Shown: piece after piece, positions 45,292 through 54,365 of the stretch | How the letters are laid out: each line of letters begins with the position of its first letter | Numbering within the stretch: the first letter of the stretch is position 1 | Assembly (NCBI RefSeq): GCF_000385175.1 | Contig: NZ_ARQJ01000029.1 | Location: 1 to 64,000, forward strand | Direction: 5' to 3' | Length of the DNA stretch: 64,000 nucleotides | Origin: Salinicoccus albus DSM 19776 | GTDB lineage: Bacteria; Bacillota; Bacilli; Staphylococcales; Salinicoccaceae | Position numbers and translations under genes: made by a program | The notes under the pieces: generated by a model | Told to the model about the DNA's origin: nothing | Databases searched by the model: none | The model's input: the letters and a program-made list of their open reading frames with translations, nothing else

Positions 45292-47157
45292 CTATTCGCT
45301 GACACCCCACTGATATGGCAGTGTTTCCTCATTGTATTCAATGTGCATTCCATAGTTCACCACTCTGTCATTCACCGGTTCAACTTCAGCCCTGTAAAGG
45401 GTTGGAATCACCGGCATCTCTTCAACCATCAGTGCCTGCCATTCATTATATATTTCGCGTCTAGTCTCTATATCCATGGCTTCCGGAGAGTTCCCCTCTT
45501 CCATCAGCTGGGTGCTTTCTTCAGTTTCATAGCGCGGATAGTTGAATGGTACATCCGGTCCGTACAGCCCGTAAGGGTCGACGTCTGAACCGACGCTCCA
45601 TGCACCCTGATAGATATCAATGGCTTCATCATCGTTTTCAAGCATGTCATAAAATGTGTTGAACTCGATCAGACGGCCGTTCGTCAATTGAACATTGAGG
45701 CCGACTTCGCGCCATGACTGAATGTAATAGTTCGCCAATGGCTCGGCGATGTCACCGCCGGACATGGAAGCGAAATTGATTTCGAGCGGTTCCCCGTCCG
45801 GATCTTCACGGAAGCCGTCGCCATCTGTATCGTCATAACCGGCTTCATCCAGAATACGGTTGGCCTCCTCCGGGTCGTACTGCGGCACTTCTATATCTTC
45901 ATTGTGCCAGTCTGCATGGTACGGCGTAATCAGTGTCGTCCCTTTCCAGCGGAGACCGTTATAGAATCGCTCGCCCACAGCATTGTTATCCATTGCGTGC
46001 CACATCGCGCGCCGGAGATCTTTATCTCCCATCTTCATCTCTTCAGGTTTGTAATCGACTCTGCCTTCCTCTTCATTCCACTCACCTAATTTGAACCCGA
46101 TGTAGGTATATGATCCTTCGAGATTAGCCAGCCATTCGACACCTTCCATATCGGCAACATCAGGATACTGGTCCGTCGGGAAGTTGATAGCCAGATCAAT
46201 TTCACCGGTTTCCATCGCATTTGCCACTGATGACGGCGATACTACAGACAGTTCAATACCATCCAGCTGCGGTTCCCCTCTCCAGTAATCCTCATACTTG
46301 GTCATGACCACCGATTCACCCGGTGTAATGGAGTCGACCTGATACGGGCCGATCCCGAGCGGATTTTCGCGTGTCTGCGGCGCTTCTGCCATATCTGCAA
46401 TCTCCACCCCTTCATAATGGTGCTCCGGCATAGCATAGAACCAGAAGCCTCCGGAAGTCAATGAAGGTGCTAGTTCAGTGTAGGTGAACTCTGCCGTCTG
46501 GTCATCTATCACTTCGATACCGGAAATTTCATCCGCTTCTCCCGCTTTATATTCGTTATACCCCTCAAGTAAGGTGAAGCCGTCAGTCGACCCGCGGATG
46601 CCCGGATAGTCCGGATGACCGATCACTTCATAGGCATAAACATAGTCTTGAATCGTCAACGGTTCACCATCGTGCCATGTCACACCATCTTTCATCGTGA
46701 ATGTCACAGAGTTGTCCGCCTCATTCACTTCGAATTCCATCGCCCCTTCATTGGTGAACTGGAAATCCTCATCCATCGTGAGCAGTGGTTCATCAAAAAG
46801 ACTGATCACTTCAAAGTCAGGATTTCCCTGATACAAGTTGAAATTTAATGTGCCCTCAAAAGGTGTATCAGATGAAAGTCCTACATTCAAAGTCCCTTCA
46901 CCAGTAGGCTCCGCGTCGTTGGAAACCTGAACATTAAAATCTTCGTAGTTGTATATCTCCCCTTCTCCTGAAGCAGCCGAATCACCGGAGTCTCCTGAAC
47001 CTTCACCGGAGTCCCCTTCGCTTGTCTCCTCTTCCGAGCCTGTATCTTCAGAACCTTCGTCAGTACTTGTCTCGTCTGTTCCCCCGCAGGCAGCCAATGC
47101 CAACACCATGATCAGCATCGTAAAAAACATCAGTTTTGGCCAATAATTTTTAGCCAT
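45292..47157 (-). CDS. oppA: Oligopeptide ABC transporter substrate-binding lipoprotein
   Basis: A 621-residue lipoprotein. The signal peptide ends in the lipobox LAAC with Cys24, followed by a Gly/Ser/Glu/Asp-rich linker and a type-II SBP_bac_5 fold (WHDGEPLTIQDYVYAYE, NPLGIGPYQVDS, LRRAMWHAMD). The strongly acidic composition fits a salt-adapted surface protein. It binds peptides outside the membrane for OppBC. The gene is last in the operon and separated from oppC by 209 bp with a hairpin, which may allow extra expression. Confidence 0.93.
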   Translation of the reverse strand: MAKNYWPKLMFFTMLIMVLALAACGGTDETSTDEGSEDTGSEEETSEGDSGEGSGDSGDSAASGEGEIYNYEDFNVQVSNDAEPTGEGTLNVGLSSDTPFEGTLNFNLYQGNPDFEVISLFDEPLLTMDEDFQFTNEGAMEFEVNEADNSVTFTMKDGVTWHDGEPLTIQDYVYAYEVIGHPDYPGIRGSTDGFTLLEGYNEYKAGEADEISGIEVIDDQTAEFTYTELAPSLTSGGFWFYAMPEHHYEGVEIADMAEAPQTRENPLGIGPYQVDSITPGESVVMTKYEDYWRGEPQLDGIELSVVSPSSVANAMETGEIDLAINFPTDQYPDVADMEGVEWLANLEGSYTYIGFKLGEWNEEEGRVDYKPEEMKMGDKDLRRAMWHAMDNNAVGERFYNGLRWKGTTLITPYHADWHNEDIEVPQYDPEEANRILDEAGYDDTDGDGFREDPDGEPLEINFASMSGGDIAEPLANYYIQSWREVGLNVQLTNGRLIEFNTFYDMLENDDEAIDIYQGAWSVGSDVDPYGLYGPDVPFNYPRYETEESTQLMEEGNSPEAMDIETRREIYNEWQALMVEEMPVIPTLYRAEVEPVNDRVVNYGMHIEYNEETLPYQWGVSE

Positions 47158-47324
47158 AACAATACCTCCCCTAAATAAAATTGAAACTGATATATATACT
47201 CAGTTCAGCGTTAACTGAAACTTAGTACCATAAATTGATAAAAATTACTGACTTTTAATTTTAAGTAAACATATTTTAATATCATCACAATTATCTGAAA
47301 TATCAATACGGTTTCCCCGCATCC

Positions 47325-47361
47325 CTGTTTAAAACCCTGCTGTATGCAGGTGCTTAAACAG
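47325..47361 (-). promoter_or_regulatory. Intercistronic hairpin between oppC and oppA
   Basis: CTGTTTAA / TTAAACAG forms an outer stem with an inner CCTGC / GCAGG stem, 6 bp after the oppC stop. It may be a partial terminator or an mRNA-stabilising element; the remaining 160 bp to oppA are AT-rich. Confidence 0.5.
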
Positions 47362-47366
47362 AGAAT

Positions 47367-48479
47367 TTATGCCTGCCGCTGTCTCGCGTCTCCAGCCCGG
47401 CGCAATGCTTCACCGACGTTACGCACACAGAGCATGAGCACAAGGATCATGACAGCAGCGGGCACCCAGATCCACCATCTGTGCTGGAGCGTCTGGGCAT
47501 TTGTCGCGTAAGCCATCAGTGTCCCGAGAGAAGGATAATCTTCCGGAAAACCGAAGCCGATGAATGAAAGCCCGGACTCAATGCCGATATTGGCCGCCAG
47601 CGACAGCGTTGTATTGACGATGATGATGCCAACCAGATTGGGCATCAGCTGAAGGAATACAACTTTTAAATGGGAGCTCCCCAAAGTCCTGGAGGCATTG
47701 ATATAATCCAGTTCTTTTTGCTGGATGGCGATTGAACGAACCAGCCGGGCGGTCCCCGTCCAAAGAAATGCTGCCATCATCAATGAGAATGTGAAAATAT
47801 CATAAGATGGCACAATGGTGACGAACACGATGATGATCATCAGGAAAGGCAGCACCATGAAAAAGTCGACGACACGCATCAATGCGTTATCGATCTGGCC
47901 GCCGAAATAACCTGAAATCAGTCCATAGGCCACCCCGAACCCAACGCTCATCGCCGTCACAAGAATACCGATTGCCAGTGAATTTCTCGTACCAATGATC
48001 AGCTGACCGAAAATATCCCGGCCGCCATAGTCGGTACCCAGCCTGAAATTCTCATCCGGCGGCTGATGGATGGCAAACAGGTCCACTGACACAATTTCCT
48101 GCCGGTCCAGGAACATTGTCAGACCGAATACATAAGATGTAATCAATACAAATATAATGAGTGAGAAAAGCGCCAGTTTATCCGCGATGACCTCCTGGAT
48201 GAGTATTTTCCAGCCGGGCGTGCTTCTCGGCAGATTTTTAGAATCCAGTGCCCCGTGACCCGAAGCGCCATGTGGGATGTCCGCCTTGACGCTCATGTCC
48301 ATGTCGCTTTTTTCATGGCGGTGCATATCATCACTTCTGGATTCAAAAGCATCACCGGATCTTGGACTGTCATCACTGTCAACGGCACGGCTTTCAATCT
48401 CATCCTGCCGGCGCTGTGCGTCTTCATTATTTTCTTCCTGTCGATGGAATCTGTCATTGTCATTATCTTTATCACTCAC
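47367..48479 (-). CDS. oppC: Oligopeptide ABC transporter permease OppC
   Basis: A 370-residue permease with about six helices. The BPD-type EAA loop reads YINASRTLGSSHLKVVFLQLMPN, and GTDYGGRDIFGQLIIGTRNS precedes the core helices. The hydrophilic N-terminal part is about 85 residues, longer than usual, and rich in D, E, R and S. The start is a GTG at 48479 with AGGGGGGTG upstream. It pairs with OppB. Confidence 0.93.
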   Translation of the reverse strand: MSDKDNDNDRFHRQEENNEDAQRRQDEIESRAVDSDDSPRSGDAFESRSDDMHRHEKSDMDMSVKADIPHGASGHGALDSKNLPRSTPGWKILIQEVIADKLALFSLIIFVLITSYVFGLTMFLDRQEIVSVDLFAIHQPPDENFRLGTDYGGRDIFGQLIIGTRNSLAIGILVTAMSVGFGVAYGLISGYFGGQIDNALMRVVDFFMVLPFLMIIIVFVTIVPSYDIFTFSLMMAAFLWTGTARLVRSIAIQQKELDYINASRTLGSSHLKVVFLQLMPNLVGIIIVNTTLSLAANIGIESGLSFIGFGFPEDYPSLGTLMAYATNAQTLQHRWWIWVPAAVMILVLMLCVRNVGEALRRAGDARQRQA

Positions 48480-48492
48480 CTGAACACCCCCC

Positions 48493-49455
48493 TTACTTGA
48501 TTCTGATCCTTGGATCTATGATACTCAAGATGATGTCGGACAACAGGGCACCGGCGATTGCCAGGAAACCGTAGAACAGGATCAGAACATTTGCCACACT
48601 GAAGTCACGTGTAGAAATCGAATCCAGGAAGAGTCTCCCCATGCCCGGATAGCTGTAGATCATTTCTATGAATATCGAGCCGCCGAGCAGTGCCACGATT
48701 TCGTAACCGAAGAATGCTGCGATGGGCAATATCGAATTCCTGAAAATGTGACGGTTGTAGACGGATGATTCACTGACCCCTTTGGCACGGGCCAGCACGA
48801 TAAAATCCTTCTGCTTGGTCTCGATGACACCGCTCCTGAGATACTGCACTGTCCCGACCAGACCGATGAGTGCGATGGCAAAACTCGGCAGCACCAGATG
48901 GTTGATCTTGCTGAGCACATAATCAATCGAACCCGGTTCAATCCCGGGCGCCACCGAACCGCCGGTCGGAAAAAGATCCAGATTATAACCGAAAATCCAT
49001 AGCAGCACCAGACCGAAGATGAACTGCGGGGTTGCAAAGCCGAGGTATGTATACCCTGTAATTGTCGTATCCAGCAGGGAATCATTGTAACGCCCGGACA
49101 CAAGACCCAGCGGAAGACCGAGCAGATAAATCAGTACTGTCGAGAATAAAGACAGCCACACTGTGTTCATCAGCCGTCCGCCAATCACGTCCATGACGGG
49201 GCGCTGGTGAAAAATGGAGGTTCCAAAGTCACCCTGGAACATTGCGAATACCCAGTCCCTGTACTGGATATACCACGGATCATTCAACCCGAGTTCTTCA
49301 CGGCGTTCTTCGATGGCTGACGCAGGGATGTTCGGGTCAATCAACCCTGAGAGTGCATCCCCGGGCATCAAAGAACCGAGCATGAAGACGAGTACACTGA
49401 GAAGGATAAGCTGCGGAAATGTGATCAATAGACGTCTTATCGTAAATTTCAGCAT
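48493..49455 (-). CDS. oppB: Oligopeptide ABC transporter permease OppB
   Basis: A 320-residue permease: an N-terminal helix (LLITFPQLILLSVLVFMLGSLMP), the OppB insert GDALSGLIDPN, and an EAA loop LARAKGVSESSVYNRHIFRNSILP. The ATG at 49455 fits the family N-terminus (MLKFTIRRLL); the frame extends further upstream over oppF and is ignored. It starts 7 bp after oppF and ends 13 bp before oppC. Confidence 0.93.
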   Translation of the reverse strand: MLKFTIRRLLITFPQLILLSVLVFMLGSLMPGDALSGLIDPNIPASAIEERREELGLNDPWYIQYRDWVFAMFQGDFGTSIFHQRPVMDVIGGRLMNTVWLSLFSTVLIYLLGLPLGLVSGRYNDSLLDTTITGYTYLGFATPQFIFGLVLLWIFGYNLDLFPTGGSVAPGIEPGSIDYVLSKINHLVLPSFAIALIGLVGTVQYLRSGVIETKQKDFIVLARAKGVSESSVYNRHIFRNSILPIAAFFGYEIVALLGGSIFIEMIYSYPGMGRLFLDSISTRDFSVANVLILFYGFLAIAGALLSDIILSIIDPRIRIK

Positions 49456-49462
49456 ATGGCCA

Positions 49463-50392
49463 TCAACCTTTCCCCGGCAGTGCGACTTTGTGCGTTTCTG
49501 AAATGGATTGCAGCGGGAAGGCCCTGCCCTCTTCATCAAGATTATCGGAAAAACTTTCATCGTACTCTGCCTTAATCGCGTTCCTGAGCGCCAGGTTGCG
49601 TTCCACCTGGTCAACATCTGTATCCGGTATGGCTGCAATCAGACGTTTGGTATAGATATGCTGGGGGTTCCTGAAAATATCCTCTGTGGTCCCCTCCTCC
49701 ACCAGGCGCCCCTGATACATGATGCCAATGTACTGGCACATATGTCTGACCACACCCAGATCATGTGCGATAAACATCATCGTTAATTGCATCTCCTGCT
49801 GAATTTCCTGCATAAAATTGAGTACTTGGGCCTGGACTGAAACATCGAGCGCTGAGACCGGTTCATCTGCGATGATCAGCTTGGGGTTGAGAGCGATCGC
49901 CCGGGCGACACCGATCCGCTGTCGCTGTCCGCCGGAAAATTCATGCGGGTATTTATATAACGAGCCGGGCGGCAGCCCCACCCGGCCCAGCAGGCCAAGC
50001 ACTTCATCGAGCAATTCCTTTTTCGTCCGCTTATGATAGTTCCTGATCGGTTCAGCAATGATGTCAAAGACACGCTTGCGGGCATTTAGTGAAGAATAGG
50101 GATCCTGGAAAATCATCTGGATATCTTCCCGGACGTCAATGGTCTTCCCTTTCCCGGTCAGCAGCTGAGAATCATATGTAATATCCCCCCCTGTGATATG
50201 GTTCAGTCCCATGATTGCTTTACCCGTCGTCGTTTTTCCCGAGCCGGATTCGCCGACCAGGCCGTATGCAGTCCCCTGCGGAATATCGATGCTGAGACCG
50301 TCCACAGCCTTGACATAATCTTTGACAGTATTGAAAAACCCCCCTTTGATCGGAAAGTGTACTTTAAGGTCTTTGATTTCCAACAGATTCAT
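49463..50392 (-). CDS. oppF: Oligopeptide ABC transporter ATPase OppF
   Basis: A 309-residue ATPase with Walker A GESGSGKTTTGKA, signature LSGGQ-like FSGGQRQRIGVARAI, Walker B LIIADEPVSALD and the C-terminal OppF extension (PQHIYTKRLIAAIPDTD). The ATG at 50392 overlaps the oppD stop (TGATG), which couples the two ATPases; a GTG one codon earlier is possible. Confidence 0.93.
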   Translation of the reverse strand: MNLLEIKDLKVHFPIKGGFFNTVKDYVKAVDGLSIDIPQGTAYGLVGESGSGKTTTGKAIMGLNHITGGDITYDSQLLTGKGKTIDVREDIQMIFQDPYSSLNARKRVFDIIAEPIRNYHKRTKKELLDEVLGLLGRVGLPPGSLYKYPHEFSGGQRQRIGVARAIALNPKLIIADEPVSALDVSVQAQVLNFMQEIQQEMQLTMMFIAHDLGVVRHMCQYIGIMYQGRLVEEGTTEDIFRNPQHIYTKRLIAAIPDTDVDQVERNLALRNAIKAEYDESFSDNLDEEGRAFPLQSISETHKVALPGKG

Positions 50393-51423
50393 CACCCATT
50401 GCCCCCTTCAACGTTCATCTGCTCCGCCTCAATGTCAGCTTCATCCGGTTTCAGCTCAAAGCTTTTATAGCATGTGCACCTGACAAAATGCTGATCGGCA
50501 ATCTCGCGCAGCTGAGGATTATCTTCATGTGCCGATGCGTCCATCCACGGGATCCGCGGCGCAAATCTGCAGCCGGTCCTGTCCATTCGGTTGAGCGCCG
50601 GCACCACACCCTGGATGACGTGAAGCCTGCTGCCGAGCATCTCTTCTGACGGCAGTGAGTTCAATAATGACCGTGTATAGGGATGCTGCGGGTTTTTGAA
50701 CAGCTCCCTGGCCGGAGCAATCTCCACAATCTCCCCGGCATACATCACCGCGACACGGTCCGCCATCTCTGCAACCACACCCAGATCATGTGTGATAAGC
50801 AGGACCCCGGAACCCAGATCATCCTGCAATTCGCGGATCAGATCGAGAATCTGTGCCTGTATCGTCACATCAAGGGCCGTTGTCGGTTCATCTGCAATCA
50901 GCAGTTTTGGACGGTTCGCAATGGCCACTGCAATCACAACCCGCTGTCTCATACCGCCGGACAATTCATGTGGAAATGCCTCCGCGACACGATCCGGACG
51001 CGGAATACCTACTCTGTCAAGCAGTTCGATGGCATAAGCCTGCCGCTCCTGTTTTGACCGGCTGCCATGGATTTTAAGTGTTTCCATAATCTGAAGCTTG
51101 ACCTTCATCAGCGGATTGAGTGCCGTCATCGGATCCTGGAAGATCATAGCCATATCGCCGCCGCGGATTTTATTCATCCTGGAAGCGCCCATTTCCGATA
51201 TCTTTCTATCCTGAAACAATACTTCCCCTTTGATGCGGGCGTTCGTATGAAGCCCCATGAGCGAGAATGCAGTCGCACTCTTGCCGGACCCTGACTCCCC
51301 GACCAGGGCAAGCACTTCATTCGGTTTGATGCTGAAAGAAACATCATCGACAGCTGGAAAGTATTCCCCTTTGATTTTAAATGAAGTCGTCAGGCTGTTG
51401 ACCTCAAGTAACTTCTCAGACAT
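50392..51423 (-). CDS. oppD: Oligopeptide ABC transporter ATPase OppD
   Basis: A 343-residue ATPase: Walker A GESGSGKSATAFS, signature LSGGMRQRVVIAVAI, Walker B LLIADEPTTALD, and a C-terminal cysteine-bearing region (GCRFAPRIPWMD; RCTCYKSFEL) that in relatives binds an Fe-S cluster or stabilises the dimer. It is the first gene of the operon, whose order D-F-B-C-A differs from the B-C-D-F-A order of S. aureus opp3 and is closer to Bacillus app. Confidence 0.93.
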   Translation of the reverse strand: MSEKLLEVNSLTTSFKIKGEYFPAVDDVSFSIKPNEVLALVGESGSGKSATAFSLMGLHTNARIKGEVLFQDRKISEMGASRMNKIRGGDMAMIFQDPMTALNPLMKVKLQIMETLKIHGSRSKQERQAYAIELLDRVGIPRPDRVAEAFPHELSGGMRQRVVIAVAIANRPKLLIADEPTTALDVTIQAQILDLIRELQDDLGSGVLLITHDLGVVAEMADRVAVMYAGEIVEIAPARELFKNPQHPYTRSLLNSLPSEEMLGSRLHVIQGVVPALNRMDRTGCRFAPRIPWMDASAHEDNPQLREIADQHFVRCTCYKSFELKPDEADIEAEQMNVEGGNG

Positions 51424-51961
51424 TTATAAATCACCCATTCCTTGCTTACTTGTTCCCTTTGTTCCTTTAAAAACAGTGTCTATGTATGATAAAAGCGACA
51501 ATCGGATGAAAAAGTTTATCGCTCAATATAGGATTTACTTATTAAATAATGTATACGTACTGCATCTCAATAAGCTTCCTAATCATACAAGCATGTAACA
51601 AACTTTCGAGATGTTCTAATAATTATGCGATTTACCAGGCAATTCTATAAATTTAATGCTAACCTTATTGTAGTTTTCTCAGTTTCATTATGCAATATTT
51701 ATTTTTTGAATTGTGGCAATATTTCTGTATTTACAAGTTTGAATATACACGATTGCATAACCTATTTCAATAACTTTTTTCAAAATTTTAAGTGCCGCTT
51801 GAAAGTCTTTGCATAAAATTCTGTCAAATCTATGGTTCCTGCTTTTTTGTGAATGATATAATTTGTTAAATTTTGGACATTCTTATATCCAGTTTGCACT
51901 ATACACTGAACGGTATTTAAGTTATTATTAAACTATATTAATATGTAGTGGAGGCAGGACC
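51424..51961. other. AT-rich intergenic region between divergent oppD and the DUF2929 gene
   Basis: These 538 bp are much richer in AT than the surrounding genes. I see no reading frame with a ribosome binding site, no repeat array and no clear RNA structure. The opp promoter must lie near the left end and that of the DUF2929 gene near the right end (AT-rich stretch at 51920-51945). Confidence 0.5.
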
Positions 51962-52165
51962 ATGAAATACTTAGTCACTTTCATCTGGGCGCTGATGCTT
52001 ACACAAATGATCAACTTCGTCATTAACAGTCTTGGCGGCGGCGGTTCTTACAGCTTCTGGACCGGCATACTGCTCGCAGTGCTGCTGACGGCAGCAATCA
52101 TAGCCCTGGACTTTTTGATCAAACCGCAGGACAACTCACAGCAAGATCCTCAGATTGATAATTAA
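51962..52165 (+). CDS. DUF2929 family small membrane protein (YjzD-like)
   Basis: A 67-residue protein with two membrane helices (MKYLVTFIWALMLTQMINFVI and FWTGILLAVLLTAAIIALDFLI) and a polar tail. The pattern fits the DUF2929/YjzD family, which lies near fabH/opp/trpS genes in Bacillales; its function is unknown. GTGGAGG precedes the ATG. Its stop codon lies inside a very long perfect hairpin. Confidence 0.82.
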   Translation: MKYLVTFIWALMLTQMINFVINSLGGGGSYSFWTGILLAVLLTAAIIALDFLIKPQDNSQQDPQIDN

Positions 52166-52212
52166 ACACAATCACCCCCGCCGGCTTAGCCGGCGGGGGT
52201 GATTGTGTTTAA
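52162..52212. terminator. 24-bp perfect hairpin, bidirectional terminator
   Basis: A 24-bp perfect stem (TTAAACACAATC... with its complement) with a TTA loop, starting at the stop codon of the DUF2929 gene. The central part is a GC block CACCCCCGCCGGC. The flanks give no long T run in either direction, but it lies between convergent genes. Confidence 0.75.
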
Positions 52213-52353
52213 AATATGATCAGGAGCATCTTTTACAGTTGATTGAAATAATATTACTCAAAAGTCATATGAATTGCCATATTGAAAATGACTGATACAA
52301 CATTTTCGAATATAACAGCATCTTCTAACTCCAAATTTCCCCGTTAGGTATGT

Positions 52354-53430
52354 CTATATTTCATAGCCCATTTCAGAAGTTTCCGCTGCCAGTGCTTCAA
52401 TCAACTGACGGGCCGATAAATCACGGGCAAAATATTTGCCCTGGCCTGCCAGCAGCATTGCATAATCGATCCGCCCGGCCGCCTTTGAAGCATCCTGGAA
52501 TGCCTGCGTGAGACTCCGCTGCACCGGATAAGCGACCATTTCTTCCTCAAATGCTTTAAACTCGCTGATAAATTTATTCTTTACCGCCCTGGCCTGACGG
52601 CCTGTGAAGAGCTTTGTCAGGACCGCCGGCACATTCAACGACTCTGTCAGCACATTCTTATGCAGATTGTGTGCACCGCTCTCTTCGACGGATAAAAATG
52701 CGGTCCCCATCTGCACACCGGCAGCGCCGAGTACGAGCGCAGCGGCGATATTTCTGCCGTGCATGATGCCGCCGGCGGCAACGATCGGTATGTTGACCCT
52801 TGAAACTGTCTCAGACAGCAATGACATCAGCCCGACCTGACTGTCTTCTGAACCTTTGAGAAAAGCCCCCCGATGTCCGCCGGCTTCAAATCCCTGCACA
52901 ACGACAATATCAATGCCGGCGGACTCTATGGCCACTGCCTCTTCTGCCGTCGTTGCAGTCGCTATCGTTATGATGCCGGCTTCCTTCAGCCGTTCCATCT
53001 GGACGTCAGCCGGAACGCCAAATATGAATGAACATACCGGCACCCCGGCCTCAATGACCGTCCCGATCTGGTCATTGAATTTATGCACTGCTTCCTCGTA
53101 TCGCGGGGGAGTGATATCTGCCTGTTTCAGACCAAATTCGTCGTGCACCGGGCGCAGCCGCTCATAAGCCTTTTGCACCTGCGTTTCTGTAACTTCGAAG
53201 GTCATCGGGACGAACAGGTTGACGCCGAAAGTCTTACCGGTGAGTTTCCTTGTCCGGCGGATGGCCTCTTTCACTTTTTCCGGCGGCAGACCGCCCCCGG
53301 CGATCATACCCAGACCTCCGTTTTCAGACACCTGTGCCGCCAGTTCCGGCGTGGTGATCCCGCCGGCCATTGGTGCCTGGATGATGCGGTGGTTCACGCC
53401 GAGCAGTTCCTTCAACATTTTATTGTGCAT
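52354..53430 (-). CDS. Nitronate monooxygenase / FabK-like FMN enzyme
   Basis: A 358-residue TIM-barrel flavoprotein of the 2-nitropropane dioxygenase family. Landmarks are IIQAPMAGGITTPELAAQVSENGG, the FMN-phosphate region VVQGFEAGGHRG with the histidine used in nitronate oxidation, and VAAGGIMHGRNIAAALVLGAAGVQMGTAF. Members oxidise nitronates, or act as enoyl-ACP reductases (FabK). The H in GGHRG and the presence of FabI in this window favour nitronate detoxification. GGAGGAGAG precedes the ATG. Confidence 0.88.
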   Translation of the reverse strand: MHNKMLKELLGVNHRIIQAPMAGGITTPELAAQVSENGGLGMIAGGGLPPEKVKEAIRRTRKLTGKTFGVNLFVPMTFEVTETQVQKAYERLRPVHDEFGLKQADITPPRYEEAVHKFNDQIGTVIEAGVPVCSFIFGVPADVQMERLKEAGIITIATATTAEEAVAIESAGIDIVVVQGFEAGGHRGAFLKGSEDSQVGLMSLLSETVSRVNIPIVAAGGIMHGRNIAAALVLGAAGVQMGTAFLSVEESGAHNLHKNVLTESLNVPAVLTKLFTGRQARAVKNKFISEFKAFEEEMVAYPVQRSLTQAFQDASKAAGRIDYAMLLAGQGKYFARDLSARQLIEALAAETSEMGYEI

Positions 53431-53639
53431 GAGCTCTCCTCCTTGTGTTCATCGCGTTTTTTCTATGATCGTAGTTTTTTATCAAACAGTTTTTACAACT
53501 CTCCCGCCGGCACAGGCTTATCCGTACTTTAGCTGCGGGCTGTTCTCTTCACTATACCCCGTTCCCATTTTTCTATACAATATGTATAGAAGGAATTTAT
53601 CAGCTGTATCTTAAACATGGAAATGAATGGAGTGCAATC

Positions 53640-54179
53640 ATGGTTAGAATCCTCCCGGCAATACGCTCAATGAAAGATTTTGAAAAACTTATCGGAAGCA
53701 GTTACAGAGAATGTGTCGTGCTTGATATCCATATCGGTCATCTCGAAAGTCACATCAGCATGATGAAAAAACACGGTTTCGAGGTATACCTCCACCTTGA
53801 CCTCATCAGAGGTCTTTCTGCAGATGTCGCTTCCCTTGAGTTTATCCATCAGAAATTCAAACCGACAGGCATCATCACTACACGGGGGCGTCTGATCAAA
53901 AAAGCGAATCATCTGGGCTTAAAAACCGTGCTGAGAATTTTTGTCATCGATTCTTCCGCCATTGAAAAAAGCATCAGTCTGATCAGGCAGTCTGAACCGG
54001 ACCGCATCGAGATTCTGCCGGGTGTTGTTCCCAAAGTTATCCGCCTGTTCACGCAGGAAGTCAATGCAGATGTGATTGCCGGGGGGCTGATTGAGACTCA
54101 CGGGGAGGTTGATGCTGCCATCAGCGCCGGTGCAAAATTCATCACAACCTCCAACCGTCAATTATGGTTTGATAATTAA
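53640..54179 (+). CDS. glpP: Glycerol uptake operon antiterminator GlpP
   Basis: A 179-residue TIM-barrel-like regulator with LDIHIGHLESHISMMKKHG, HLDLIRGLSADVASLEFI and EILPGVVPKVIRLFTQEVNADVIAGGLI. With glycerol-3-phosphate bound, GlpP stops termination in the glp leader RNA. Such a leader lies 99 bp downstream in front of glpF. GGAGTGCAATC precedes the ATG. The order glpP-glpF-glpK-glpD is that of staphylococci. Confidence 0.95.
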   Translation: MVRILPAIRSMKDFEKLIGSSYRECVVLDIHIGHLESHISMMKKHGFEVYLHLDLIRGLSADVASLEFIHQKFKPTGIITTRGRLIKKANHLGLKTVLRIFVIDSSAIEKSISLIRQSEPDRIEILPGVVPKVIRLFTQEVNADVIAGGLIETHGEVDAAISAGAKFITTSNRQLWFDN

Positions 54180-54217
54180 CCGGATTTATTTATAATCCTC
54201 ATTTATCATAAAATAAT

Positions 54218-54246
54218 TTGACAGCGTTATCATTTCGGTATATATT
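54218..54246 (+). promoter_or_regulatory. Promoter of glpFKD with overlapping cre site
   Basis: TTGACA (54218-54223) and TATATT (54241-54246) are spaced by 17 bp. TGACAGCGTTATCA at 54219-54232 fits the CcpA cre consensus TGWNANCGNTNWCA at every fixed position and overlaps the -35, so CcpA should block this promoter when preferred sugars are present. Confidence 0.85.
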
Positions 54247-54278
54247 TGTATATAAGTTGATAGGACACGGAGAAATAG

Positions 54279-54323
54279 AGCCCGTATTTGTAGCTGTACA
54301 TAGCTATAAGTATGGGCTTTTTT
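54279..54323 (+). terminator. GlpP-controlled leader terminator of glpFKD
   Basis: A stem from AGCCCGTA and TATGGGCT with an inner TAGCT / AGCTA stem (54291-54305) is followed by six T residues. It lies between the promoter and glpF, so it is the expected target of GlpP antitermination. Confidence 0.85.
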
Positions 54324-54365
54324 AGTTTTATTGGCTCATCTAAACAAACAAAGGAGTGAATTGCA

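Noticed and set aside
51625-51816. Possible 63-residue gene in the AT-rich gap before the DUF2929 gene
   Set aside because: No ribosome binding site, and the composition (F, N, I, C) is that of translated AT-rich noncoding DNA.
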